From Symbiodinium kawagutii (taxonomy: Eukaryota; Sar; Dinophyceae; Suessiales; Symbiodiniaceae): DNA of 64,000 nt. The DNA lies in the NCBI GenBank assembly GCA_009767595.1, contig VSDK01001818.1, positions 430,129 through 494,128 of the forward strand, in the 5' to 3' direction. Below the pieces are notes generated by a model that saw only the letters and a program-made list of their open reading frames with translations, was not told the DNA's origin and searched no databases. The position numbers were made by a program, and so were the translations under genes. Shown one piece after another: positions 31,822 through 42,754 of the stretch (position 1 is the first letter of the stretch; every line of letters starts with the position of its first letter).

Positions 31822-32045
31822 GCAATGGCACCTCGGAGCCGCGACAGCTGCGAGTCTACGGCGCCCCGCTGTCCAGTGGCAAGAGCTTCAACCGCGCCTT
31901 CCAACAGCTGGAAGCCCGGCAGCGGTTCANNNNNNNNNNNNNNNNNNNNNNNNNNNNNNNNNNNNNNNNNNNNNNNNNNNNNNNNNNCAGCTGGAGCCCC
32001 GGCAGGGGTTCAGCGCCGAGCCGGCGGAGATCCTGCTGACGCATG
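31822..32045 (+). CDS. metallophosphoesterase exon with THG motif, interrupted by an assembly gap
   Basis: The acceptor acagtgctaag gives a 2-base start matching the previous exon. The frame reads GTSEPRQLRVYGAPLSSGKS and FNRAF; after 58 N it reads SAEPAEILLTHG. YGxP...FNxAF and LLTHG are the expected motifs before the C-terminal metal site of this subgroup. Each side of the gap carries a near-copy of CAGCTGGA(A/G)(G/C)CCCGGCAG, so the gap probably hides a short tandem duplication. A GC donor at 32046 (gcccgc) gives the phase of the last exon. Confidence 0.65.
31930..31987. other. assembly gap (58 N) inside an exon
   Basis: Flanked by near-identical sequence on both sides, suggesting a tandem repeat that failed to assemble. 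Confidence 0.99.
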
Positions 32046-32751
32046 GCCCGCTGTCATCCTCCATGTGGATCCTTGGCGCTGTGGTTGGCTGGCACGATGG
32101 TGCTGCCAAGGGAGCATGAACATGGGTGGAAAGATCATATTTTAGCCACATGTTGTGGGTGAGCAGGTTTTTGAGTAATATGCTTTGCGGAGATTTCAGG
32201 GTGAATTTTTATGAATTTTCTATGGCTGACACAGAGGCTGAGGGCTGTGACGGTACGTGGGAAGCCGGGGCAGAAAAAAATATTCCGCGGGTTGCTTTTA
32301 AGCGGAAGGCCGTTTGAATGCAAGAATTGAATCATCACTTTGTAGCTGATGACAAGCTGGATAGCCATCCTTTCCCGTGAATGATTATTGTTTTCATATG
32401 TATTCATTTCAGTCATTGGTCCATGGTCCAACGTAGGTCTCCAACTCATGCGCACCCAATTACAAATTAGCTTCGTTCAGAGGCTTCAGGCAGCTGAGAC
32501 ATTGGCGTTGAAACATTTCCAATATGTACATGTCGGCACTAAAGTTTTCAGGGACTATCATTGTTGGGTAAAAAGCTGGTGCAGCTGGCATTGTAATGCC
32601 ACTGGGATGCCGGGCAGGTTTGTATGTTAGGTTGCGATTCGCGGGCAACCACTGGCATTTTTTCATTTCTAAGAAACTGCATCAGAGAACATAAAGCCAC
32701 TAGTATCAACTTACTCTAGTAGGGGCTTCCCTGGAAGCATGTGGTTGGATG

Positions 32752-32768
32752 CCGTCGGATGGCTCAAG
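32752..32768 (+). other. possible relic of the dinoflagellate spliced leader
   Basis: CCGTCGGATGGCTCAAG lies 83 bases before the ATG of an intronless gene. The leader known from dinoflagellate mRNAs starts CCGTAGCC and ends TTTTGGCTCAAG; here both ends match but the middle is shortened. Confidence 0.45.
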
Positions 32769-32850
32769 CCTGTAGAAGATTTATCGGTTCTATTCTTCGA
32801 CGTGCCTTTGCTGCTTAAGGCCAATCAGGTCCGCGCAGTATTCATATGCA

Positions 32851-34957
32851 ATGCCTGCAACAGGAGTAAATGATTCTGATGTCCATGTTTCAGATGATTC
32901 AATGCATCCAGTTGGTGAGAAAAAGGCCGCCTCAGTGGGCCAGATGGCCTGGAATACATTTCAAATTTTATTGTTCCTTTGGGCTTGGTTTCAGTGTTGG
33001 GCTGGCATGCTGTCGCATGGCTGGGCGATGTGGCATGGAGACAGAGCTGTCGAACACGTCATGCCGATGGTTGTGCTGATCATGGGACTTCTCATGACGA
33101 ATCTGTTTGGCTTTTTCTTTTTTTAGTGCCAAAGGTCTTTGGGTTGATGCCTCCTTGGCAGCCATCGATTTGGACAGTCCATACTTAGCATGCAAGCATG
33201 GAAGGCGTGTGGTCATGGGGGAATCATGCCCTGACTGGGAAAGCCTGAGGCTGCGAAGTTCGATGTGGCGAAGCCTTCCATTGGCCATGACCAGTTTTGT
33301 TCTGGCATTTAGAGTTGTAGTGGAAATTCCTATTTGTCAATCTCTAGCAACAATGTCGATCTACACCATGGGGATGTTTCCTGATATGTTCACTCAATAT
33401 TCAGACTTTGCCAAGGCTCTGAAGAGAGACAAAATTGATCTGATGGAAATTACAAAATATGAAGAGAGCGTGGAAAGTGCCAAAGGATTCTCTGCCAAAT
33501 TGAAAAGGAATGAAGGCTTGTTTGTCGCTGAAACATCGTTGGCTGTAGTGGAAAAGCTGTGGGAAGCTGCACATTGTGACAATTCCAAGTGGCACAAGAC
33601 TCAAACGACTGAATTCCTATCTGAGTGTGGAAACTATGTAAATTTGGTAATGGACCCCGGCCCCTGTGGTGACTTGGGAGGAATTGGTTCTAGCAACCTT
33701 TTGGCCTTTAATGCAATATTATTTCAAGAATTCAAAACCCACCTGCTCGCAGAAGATGCAGAGAAGAAGTTCAGGGGAAACTTTGAAAGATGGCTTTCGA
33801 AGACGGCTGGCAACAACAGATTTGCTTCCCTGGCAGCAATGGGTACTAAAGCCTCAACCCGTTTGCTGCCTTGGCCAGATCTTGTGGACATGACTCTCAA
33901 CATAGTCAAAGCAGTTGCATCCACCGGGTATCAAACGTCGGCGCAAGCTGTCACATCAGAGAGGCCATGGACCATGAATGTTTTTGGCCAAGCTGTCTTT
34001 GAACTGGAAGGAGGGTGGAAAATCGACTTATGCAAAAGCTTCGGCTTGCTACTTGCAGCCATTCTACCCATCCGCAAGAAGATCCTTCAGGCATGTCACA
34101 TCGATGGAGGATTCCACGTTGCTTTAGTGAGTTTACACACAACCTGGGACACATTATGCCTCGTTACTGCATGGCTGCTGTGCACTGTGGCCACAGTTGC
34201 ATACTATTTTGGAGGGATTGCAGAAAAGATGCTAGGACGAGCTTGGGAAGTTGTAGCCGGAGCACTCAGAGAAATTGGGGACAGTGACAGCTTGACAGTC
34301 CCTGATCTGCTAAACGCAACTGCAGCATACAAAGCAAATTACGTAATCGAGAATGGCCTGGTGTGGTTGAGGGACGTTGAAAGCGCTGTTCCTGCATTGT
34401 CATGGAGTGAAGAATTCTTTCTCCAACGTGCAGCCGGCGCCATATTTTTTTTTGCAGTTTCCGCTTTGCTGAGCAAATTGCTTTGTCCCCAAAGCTTTGA
34501 AACATGTCTTTCCGTGGGTGTGTGCGGTCCACTGTGGCTATTTACGGGGCACCAGAAAGGAAATCGTGGAGACGTTGAGGAAGCAGAAAAGGAGGCAGAG
34601 CAGACCTTCGACGCAACAATTCAAGGACTTTGGTATGTGATGATGTCTAGGAGCCTTTTCCTGGCGGTGATCATTGCTTTTTCGTGGCACTGGGTGGATG
34701 ATTTTTCTGTGCAGCTTCTCTTTGCGGCCATTTGCAATGACATCTATGAACCTTTTGCTGTGCAATGCTCTGTAATGCTCTTGATTTTCATTCACTACAT
34801 GTCAGGCAATTTCGCAGTTTGGGCTGTCCGAGTTTCTCGCCAGAGGCTTGAAGAGGACAGCGATGAGGCGCAGGAATACGTGGAGCAAACGATGTCATCA
34901 AGCAGTTCCAAGAGTTCCAGTTCTTATGGCACCTTTTCACGTGGGGAAGAGCCTTAG
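32851..34957 (+). CDS. intronless polytopic membrane protein, frameshifted in a T-run
   Basis: An ATG at 32851 opens a frame that stops at 33126 just after a run of T and C (ctttttcttttttttag-type). A frame shifted by one base runs from that run to TAG at 34957 with the same character and has no ATG of its own near its start. Removing one base would give about 701 residues. Predicted membrane helices include FQILLFLWAWFQCWAGML, VMPMVVLIMGLLMTNLF, LCLVTAWLLCTVATVAYYF and two C-terminal pairs around SLFLAVIIAFSW and VMLLIFIHYMSG. A soluble helical part lies between, and the tail is Ser-rich. No family recognised. It has no introns, unlike its neighbours, lies between two metallophosphoesterase exons, and has a leader-like relic upstream, all suggesting a retrogene. 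The shift may be a pseudogene mutation or a homopolymer error. Confidence 0.75.
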
Positions 34958-35282
34958 CGCCCGTGAGCCATCGGCGATGCGCCTGGGAAAAGAAAACCAG
35001 AAGATCATCTTGGACAACCACAGTTTCAGTCACATGTGCATCATTTCCACAGGCCTTCATATCGAAAAACTGCATGATGTCTAGAGGAAGTCCCTTTTTC
35101 CACAGGGACAACCCCTCTTTTGTTGGCAACTCTTCTGTCAAAGCTTCCTCCAAGGAGCGGGGACCTTGCCAAAAGGCTGGCCTCCATGGACCCCATGCTG
35201 CATGTTTGCGGTCACGTTCATGGATGCTTAGCTTCAAGGGGCAAGGTCAAGTTTTCTCGAAGGGTGTTGGGTTAGAGGGTTG

Positions 35283-35394
35283 GCACCCGGACATTTGGAG
35301 ACATTTGGGTTCCAGTCCTGATTCCATTGGTCTATAGTGCACCCGGACATTTGGAGACATTTGGGTCCCAGTCCTGATTCTACAGGTCTATAGT
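35283..35394 (+). repeat. 56-bp tandem duplication
   Basis: Two adjacent copies starting GCACCCGGACATTTGGAGAC, differing at a few bases. Confidence 0.9.
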
Positions 35395-35939
35395 GCAGGC
35401 CAACCTTGGCTCTCAATCTCTCAACAATTTGAGTGATGACCAACGGGCTGTCATTGTAAACTGCTATCGCAGGAATCAGTTGTGAAATGAGGATGGCTGT
35501 GATTTTTGCAGGCTGGCGTTCAGATTGAGTTTGCCTTATTTAGGGAGGCTTTTGAACAGGGCTTTCACAGCCTTGGCTGATGGGCCTCCATCTTGGTTTT
35601 CAGTTTGGTGGTTGGTAAATCCCATGTTAGTAGCTCTTTAGTATATACTAGGTATTTTTATTTCTGCATTGGTTGGATTTACCATGAATTACCCATCCCG
35701 ACGCAAAGTAATTGATATAATTAATCTATGATTGGGAATACCGTTTACTGTACTACTGCAAGGCAGGGCCAACCTTCTTAGATGCCCTGGCCAAACAAAT
35801 ACGAATTAATGTTTACATTTAATCCCCCTCTTCTTCCAATACCCCCTCAACAGACGGACAAAAAACCATTTGGAGAGATCCTAATTATTTTAAATTGACG
35901 AATGAGGACTTCAGTTGGCAGGAAATCCAGAATCTATGT

Positions 35940-36365
35940 TAGCATTGCTACATGAATTGGCTAATTCTTAAGGATAATCAAAGCCAGAACTCTTCAACAT
36001 TTGGATCGTGAATTTAGTATTGCTAATGAATTGGCTTATTGCTAAGGGTATTTAAAGCCAGAAATCATCCAACATTTGGATCATGAGTTTAGTATTGCTA
36101 AATGAGTTGCCTAATTGTTACAGTAAAGATAATTTGAACATATTAGAGACCATCAGATGAAGATACTTGATTTAGGGGGGTGAAAACAAACATTTTATTT
36201 AGAGGATTTCAATCTTCAAGGCTGCCCCCTTTGTGAGATTGATTTTCTTAATTTCCGGATAGGGTTTTAAATTAGGAATTGATCAATTGAGGGTAGAATT
36301 TTTTTTCGGACATCCAACATTTGGATCATGAGTTCAGCATTGCTAAATGAATTGTCTAATTGTTA
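35940..36365 (+). repeat. direct repeats with CATCCAACATTTGGATCATG
   Basis: Two to three copies of a unit of about 80 bp (AACATTTGGATC, then TTTAGTATTGCTAA, then ATTGGCTAATTG), with a partial copy after 36309. Confidence 0.75.
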
Positions 36366-36695
36366 GATATGATTTGAAAAAATAGGACAGGGTTCAGGGT
36401 TTTTGTTTCACCAAATTTAGTTGCCCAAAATGTTGGCGCGTACTTTGTTTTGAGTGGTTTGTTTATTGCAAACGGGGATTGGGAGTACTTTAAGGGGTTT
36501 ATGATTTATATTTCAACATTACTTCCAATGATTCTGTGCACCAGCCATTCATATGGTTTTGGGTCAAAACCCTTAGTCCCTCCCCCTCATTAACCAGGCT
36601 GTTTTCCCTATGAAATTGTGTGACTATCCCCCCACTAGTTGGTTGGTTCACTGCTTGACCCATAGCCATATGACAAGTCACCTTTCTCCCTCCAG

Positions 36696-36892
36696 GTACC
36701 ACGGGTTCCCGGGACCCTTGTCCCATCGGCTTCCTAGGCCTCTATGGCCAGGCCCGGGCCACCTCCCGGTATGTCGAGGGGACGTCGGGCATGAGCATCA
36801 ACGCCTCGATGATGAAAAGCTTCGGGAAATTGATGGGCCACTTGGGCGTTCGCAGTTTCCCAGTGGAGGAGTGGTACACAAGTAGAGCTTAG
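36696..36892 (+). CDS. probable last exon of the metallophosphoesterase
   Basis: After the acceptor tttctccctccag a frame starting with two bases of a split codon reads TTGSRDPCPIGFLGLYGQAR, then EGTSGMSINASMMKS, and ends at TAG 36890-36892. In MPPED-type enzymes THGPPxG is followed by a GHxH metal motif and then by an xNAS strand. Here NAS is present and TTGSRD fits after THG, but the place of GHxH has GQAR, and the spacing is short, so one small exon may be missing or the site may be altered. If correct, the 32851-34957 gene is nested in this gene's last intron. Confidence 0.52.
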
Positions 36893-37532
36893 TTAGAAGC
36901 AAGTTCGGAGATGATGAGATTGATAGCTGACACCAGCTAGGTGTTGCGGTGCGCAAAGTACTGCAATGTACCTGTCATGGCTTAGTCACTTAGTCATACA
37001 ATAAGATGCAAGCTATACCAATGAATCTGATTGACCCTGGTGATTTTTGGGTGGCTCGGTCCCCCCCGCCCCCAGAGTGGTATGTTTGCCCCTGAGCCGG
37101 GCACTGGCAAGAATTTGGCAACCCCAGAGACTAAGGTGTGCGCTCTGTAGAGATATGAACGCCGATTGCGGGGGTGCAACTCCCAAAGGAACGCCTTGAC
37201 AAGTAGCAGGTTCAGCCCTCATTGCGGATTAAGCCCTCAGTGACGTTTGCAGGGATATGCAGAGATCACTCTCAGATATCCAGGATACAAATGATTCACT
37301 CCCAACTAGTAATCCAAAGACGGTATCGGTTTCAGAAGTAACTATAAGAGGTGGCAAGAATGAGCCATAGCAAACAAGCACCAACAGTGACCAACAACAA
37401 GCAAGCATGAGCAACAATAATCACCAAGAATCAAGGTACCTAAAAAACATCAACTGCGGTTTGAACCATTAAAATCACCAAACCATTAAATCATGTTTTT
37501 GAATCCATTTTTGAACGATTTTATACTGCAGT

Positions 37533-37654
37533 GCCGCCCCAGGCCAGCGTGTGCGCAACCTGCCTGTGGTTTGCGATTTGCAGCTGAGTGGCTCCACCCC
37601 TGTGGCGCCTGTGGCACGTGTGCAGCCGTAGCGATGCGCCAGCCCGGCTGGGAG
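37533..37654 (+). CDS. possible exon, frame uncertain
   Basis: Bounded by the acceptor tttatactgcag and the strong donor gtgagg (37655). The frame open throughout is Cys-rich (ACAQPACGLRFAAEWLHPCG). Another frame (PGQRVRNLPVVCDLQLSG) looks more natural but hits a stop, so it would need the earlier donor gtgtgc. It could be a 5' exon of the ion channel or of another gene. Confidence 0.33.
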
Positions 37655-38145
37655 GTGAGGAGTGAACAGCCAGTGGTTGTTGGGGATGGACCTTTTCCTG
37701 AGATTTGTCAGTTGAAACTTCTTGGATTTGTTCGAAATGTTTTCTGTTTTCTTTGAGTCAAACTTCGTCATGTTGTTTTATAGATGTTCTTTCATGATTT
37801 TTTATGTTAATGGCAGACTACATCATCACTGAGATTAATCTATCGGAGATTTTTGAAGATTTTCATGCACCCAGAGTGGGCGTGCAATCCGCCAGATACA
37901 CCACAAAAGGATACAAAAGGTTGATCCCGGGCAGTTAGCTTTCTTGGTCCCCTGCGATGTCCCTGTGTAGCAGCAACAGGGGGAAATGTGTGTCATTGAC
38001 AGCATGTTTGTTTTGCATGGGTGTCTTGAGCGTTAGAGTTTGAATGTGGCTTCCAGTTGAGGGTGCCCTGACAAACCTGCAGCATTTAGATGACATTTTC
38101 AAAGCCCTTGCGATGTCGACTCCGCGCGGGGACGAACCATAAGCC

Positions 38146-39849
38146 ATGAGCGCGCCGATCGTGCCAACAAGCCTAGTGCCAACAAGCCTCGTGCCACCCA
38201 CACCACAGGATAAACCACCAGGACTTCAATTGGCCACAGACACCTCTGTCCAGGGTGGCGTTGACCTGCAGCTGTGCCTGCCGACGTATCGGGATACATT
38301 CTTGGCGTCTTCCATTGCAACGTTGTTTCTGTTTGCTGGATTGTTTGCGCTGAGCATCTCAGAGACAAGCTGGCCAGGTTTGGAGAAGGAGCACTGGAGC
38401 GTGCTGCTGTTTCGCATCCTTGCTTGGGCTGCTCTCTACTATGTACCCGTGCAAATGGTGGCAATTCTCAACCTCCGCTCGTTCGCCTTCTATGGAATTT
38501 CCCCTGGGAATTCTGGCCTGGTATGCTGGCGAATAGGCTTTGGACCGTCGATCATCGGCGAAATTGTGGAGGAGATGGGTTTGAGCCAAAGGTGGTGGGG
38601 CATGTGGTGGCTTTTGGGCCCAGTGGCTCTGCACAGCCTTCTCTTCATGATCTATTGTGCCTTGTTTCTTGTGTACCTTGGCCCTCACTACCAGCACTGT
38701 GGTTTCATTTTGGCCTACTGCGTTGGCCACGTCCTAAACCTCGTGGTCGGCGAGTATACGGGTCAATATCTCGTGCCAGAAGGGCTGAGTCCAAGATATG
38801 CCAAGAAAATGGGACCAGCAACGCTTGGTGTGGCGCTGGTAGGCTTTATCCTGATGACGACTGTATACAGCGTGGTAAAGCGTGTGGTGAAGTCGTCATG
38901 GCTTGGTATCCTGATGCCAGCATTGCTCAGTTGCTACGAGCAGGGCAACTTGATGGTCCTTCAACGGCAGTTTGTAGCGGAATTTGTCCAAGAGCGATCA
39001 GTCAGGTGCAAATACAATCACTGCAACCAGGGCATCCTGGTCTCGGTGCAGGTTGCAATGGTTCATGCATTGGCTGAAGGGGCACGCATGACAATGATTT
39101 TGGCGGATATGTCCCACTCCAAAGGGAACTACCTTGACTATTTAGTGCCAATCACTAGCGGCGTTCTCTGGAACATCATAGTTCGAGCAGGCCTCCTGGA
39201 CCGCGCTATGGGAATTGTCACCTGTGGCAGAAGAACTCCAACCAAATCCAGCTTACTGCTACAGGAGGTGAAATACTGCATGGGTTATCCCAGGTTCTTT
39301 ACGCTCCTGGCAGTTGTGCTAGCACGAATGGTCTCCCAAAACCCCGTGCTGCCAATTGGGCATGAGAACATGGCCTACGCCATGTTGGCACTTTTTCTTT
39401 CGGAAGTGGTTGAAGATCTGATTAGCTACGCGCTATATTGGCTGGACATCCGAGTTCACCCTAAACGACGACAAGTCACAGAAGAGGAGCTGGAAATACT
39501 CGCAAAGGCAGAATTGCTCGCAGAATTGGGGCAGCTTTCTTCACGCAGGGACTCAACGTTAAGTCGACGGCCTACAGACACGATGAGCTCTGCTCAGTCG
39601 CTGAAGTTGAAATGTTGGACACTGCGTGAGAGCTTTGCTTTCTCCTATGGCGAGCAGGATCTGGGCATTTTGCCCTTCTGGGCACACTTCTCCGCAGTCA
39701 TGGTCTCGATGTTCCACACAGTTCTGTTCATGATCCTGCTTGGAAATGGGCTAAACTATACATTGGGATTTTGTCATGAAGAGCTTGTTGGCTATCAGAG
39801 TGGGCTCCTGTGGTGGCCTGTAACCAATACAAACGATTTATGTGCCTGA
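38146..39849 (+). CDS. intronless polytopic membrane protein, 567 residues
   Basis: ATG at 38146 with an in-frame TAA immediately upstream (38140-38142) fixes the start. Stop at 39847-39849. After a Pro/Thr-rich N-terminus with a repeated VPTSL come about nine to ten hydrophobic segments: ATLFLFAGLFALSI, ILAWAALYYVPVQMVAIL, LHSLLFMIYCALFLVYLG, FILAYCVGHVLNLVVG, GVALVGFILMTTVYSVV, VLWNIIVRAGLL, FFTLLAVVLARMV, AMLALFLSEVVEDLISYAL, and VSMFHTVLFMILLGNGL near the end. A charged loop with EEELEILAKAELLAELG precedes the last helix. No introns, no recognised family. It lies between the phosphoesterase and the channel and may be a retrogene; I see no convincing leader relic upstream. Confidence 0.8.
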   Translation: MSAPIVPTSLVPTSLVPPTPQDKPPGLQLATDTSVQGGVDLQLCLPTYRDTFLASSIATLFLFAGLFALSISETSWPGLEKEHWSVLLFRILAWAALYYVPVQMVAILNLRSFAFYGISPGNSGLVCWRIGFGPSIIGEIVEEMGLSQRWWGMWWLLGPVALHSLLFMIYCALFLVYLGPHYQHCGFILAYCVGHVLNLVVGEYTGQYLVPEGLSPRYAKKMGPATLGVALVGFILMTTVYSVVKRVVKSSWLGILMPALLSCYEQGNLMVLQRQFVAEFVQERSVRCKYNHCNQGILVSVQVAMVHALAEGARMTMILADMSHSKGNYLDYLVPITSGVLWNIIVRAGLLDRAMGIVTCGRRTPTKSSLLLQEVKYCMGYPRFFTLLAVVLARMVSQNPVLPIGHENMAYAMLALFLSEVVEDLISYALYWLDIRVHPKRRQVTEEELEILAKAELLAELGQLSSRRDSTLSRRPTDTMSSAQSLKLKCWTLRESFAFSYGEQDLGILPFWAHFSAVMVSMFHTVLFMILLGNGLNYTLGFCHEELVGYQSGLLWWPVTNTNDLCA

Positions 39850-42686
39850 GCTTGGCCTCGGCGTGGAAAACTGACTCGCGAAGGTGCGGGTTGCCGAGAA
39901 GGTCGGCATTTTTGCATTCAACTTTTAATGGAACTTCCATAGGAACTTCGAAAAAGGAATCCACAATCTATAATTCTTGAGATTTTAAGTGCAACAATTA
40001 TGGATGGAAGGCGCCGAAACGGCGGCGAGGAGCAGTCTGTGACTGCATTCCATTTTCAACGGCTTGGAAAACCGTAGCCGTGGAGAAGACCGATGACTTG
40101 CCCTCCTTAAAGTTGGACATTTCTTGGGTCTATGTCGGCTTTGATCAGCCGCCTGACAGACTTTTCCTGCGCTGGAACCGTCTGCAAAAAGATGCACCCC
40201 CATCGTGTTAATGATGTCGGAGGAACAGATACCGTGTTTCGGGGTGCCTGCTGCAGGACGCAATAATTCATTAAGGCATTATTGACCATCATCAATTGCT
40301 ATGAGCCATCATGAGCCATCCTTACATGTATACGGTTGCTTAACCATTCCCCACGTACATCGTGTTATTTTGATGTCTTTAACATTAATTAAATTTAACG
40401 ATTGCACTGCCTTGGATGGTTTCAAGGTACAGTACGTGAGCAGTGTCAAGACAGCTACCGCTAATTACCATTGAACAATATCGGGGTTGCCCATGATGGA
40501 CGCAGTTGCAACGCGGTAACGCCCATGCAGTGGGTGAATCTGCCTGCAACGCCAGGGATTCCGATTGCTACCTCCAATTTTTGACATGGCATGAGGGTTA
40601 TAGTTTGCAAGCAAATCGTTCGTGCAGTCATTAAATCACTATAAATCATTCAAACATTCACCATCAGGTTTCATCCCCAGACTAGGAAGATTCTGCTTTC
40701 TTAGATTGTTTGACTTATGATTATTAGATTTGTTGGTTTCGGGTGTATGACTGCAGTTCAACTTCCCAAGAGTTGCGAGGTTTCTTGAAGTTTGTCGCCC
40801 TCGGTCAGGAGCGCTGGAAACACCAGCATCGGAGAAGCAGATGAACTGAGGAGCGCGTTGTACAGTGAGCTCCGTTGTCCTGGTCGCGGACTCTGAAAGT
40901 TTGACCTCGGACGTGCAACTTCCACCAGTGGAATGCTAGTTGCTAGTGGCTAACGATGGGCATTCAGTCATTGATTCCGAAGGTTGTTAATGATGAAAAA
41001 TGATTGATGGTGGTTATCGTTCATTGTGACGGTAAATAATGGTTAATTAAGTGTTATTGATGGTTCTTAACCATGCGACTATACATTGATAACACATGGA
41101 TATATAATGGTTGATGAGGGTAATTATGCATTGGTGCGGCCTGTCGCTTGTTAATTTTTGTTAACAATGGTTGATCATGCTGGGTTGTTGAGTAGGCATG
41201 CTTGGCACCCCAGATCGGGTTATTTATGAATGTGGTGGGTCTTGGCGGGTTTTTGCCCATGCTTGTGATTAGACATGCTGATATTATCACTGATATCATC
41301 TATTTACTCATCATTAGCCATGAATCCAAGCTGTCCTAGAATCATTCTGATTTTTGAGGACTCCACTTGCTCCAAAAGTGTTTCGCTACCACAGGACGGA
41401 TCTCAAATTGTTAGCCTCCACATACACAGGGTAGTCAGCAGACATGTTCTCCGGGGCGGATAGTTTCAGAGCTGCCGCGGTTTTGCCTTGACGATTGCAT
41501 CTGTCAAAAAAAGAGCTCGGTGGAATGCTGCAGGGTGAAATGCTTAGCTCGTTGGTGTTGAGAAGGCCGTTGCGCTACCGACCATTTTGTAGCTTTTTCG
41601 ATGCCAATCCTATGAGTTCTGATGGCGTTGAAGCCATGGCAGAGAAAGAAAACTGATGAAAAACCAGGGGTCAAACCATAAACCATGGATGTGTGCAAGG
41701 AGCAAGGAAAAAATTGGAACACTGTTTTCCCCTGTGGTCATGGCTGTTATGGCTGTGAATTACGCCGCATCGAAACAGGCTCTGAGTCAGAATCACTGAG
41801 TCAGTTGGCAAATCGAAGTTCTACGTTTCATTCTCTGGTTGGCGGTTTCAATCTTTTGCATTTCCAACAAAAGCTAGAATCAACCGATGGCTTCCAAAAA
41901 ATCTGGTTGGTGGTTGAACCACGCTTTTTTGACTTTGCAGCCATCAGAGAGCTCGGTTCGCCTGCTTAGGTTGAACCACCCTACTAATTATGACATGGCT
42001 GGTTGACAGGCAGATCTTTCCTGGGGGTGGTGAGCACCACCCAGCTCTGGCAGTTCCCCCGTGCAAGCCCCGTTAAGGACCTCTTCAACAGAGCGCTTCA
42101 GGCACGGCTGGGTGACCCTGATAGCGCTATGCCTGGTGATCGACTGGTGGTTTCTCAAGCCATCGGGGGCCACCACAATGGATGGCTTATTGCTACAAAT
42201 GCTTGGTGTTGGATGATCTGGGGGGTCCCAAATTTTGAGAAAACAAAAGCTACAAACTATAATTAACTACAACTGATGCAACTGAACATTTGATTGCATC
42301 CATATCTTTATCCATTTTATCTACAAATATCCACTTACGAGCCTCAACCTCATCAACTTGAGTATTCAGTGCAACTTGAGGTTAGAAATGTGTCTTCACC
42401 GTTCTTTGCCAAGTATACTCAGCATCAATGAAGTATATTTTTTCACAACTATAAATCAGATATTTTTCACCGTCTTGAAGTATTTTTAAATACTGTTGGA
42501 TCATTTTAACTTGCGGCTTCTTCTGTTGATCATCCACTTGAATCAGATACTTATCACCAGAACTTGTTGCTAGGGGCTTTTTTCTGTGAATCATCCACTT
42601 GTTGATCATCTACCTGTTGATCATCCACTTTTTCTTCTGTGGCTTCTCCTCGCGGGCACTTGGTAACGCGTTGCTTCTTCGCTCAG
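39850..42686. other. non-coding stretch
   Basis: Low-complexity ATGGTT and CATCATT words and short unsupported open frames. No gene seen. Confidence 0.45.
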
Positions 42687-42754
42687 AGCCTACCTCGCTG
42701 CTGACGCTCCACGTGCAGCCAGGACGATGATGCAGGATGGCTGGAAAGGACGGG
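42687..42754 (+). CDS. ion channel exon 1 (cytosolic N-terminus)
   Basis: After the acceptor cttcgctcag: AYLAADAPRAARTMMQDGW and then KGR. The GC donor gcgcca at 42755 leaves one base, which completes the Glu codon at the start of the S1 exon. The assignment rests on phase and position; the frame stays open beyond the donor. Confidence 0.4.

Larger units (their letters stand above)
34958..36695. other. non-coding stretch with direct repeats
   Basis: Includes a 56-bp tandem duplication (35283-35394) and a dispersed direct repeat (about 35940-36130 and 36309-36365). A copy of the TTTTCCCTATG...CTGCTTGACCCA repeat family lies at about 36586-36668. No gene seen. Confidence 0.55.

Noticed and set aside
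33107-34957. Separate 616-residue gene starting at 33107
   Set aside because: The start codon there would be TTG, and the same protein type is encoded upstream from an ATG in the other frame; one gene with a single shift in a T-run is simpler.
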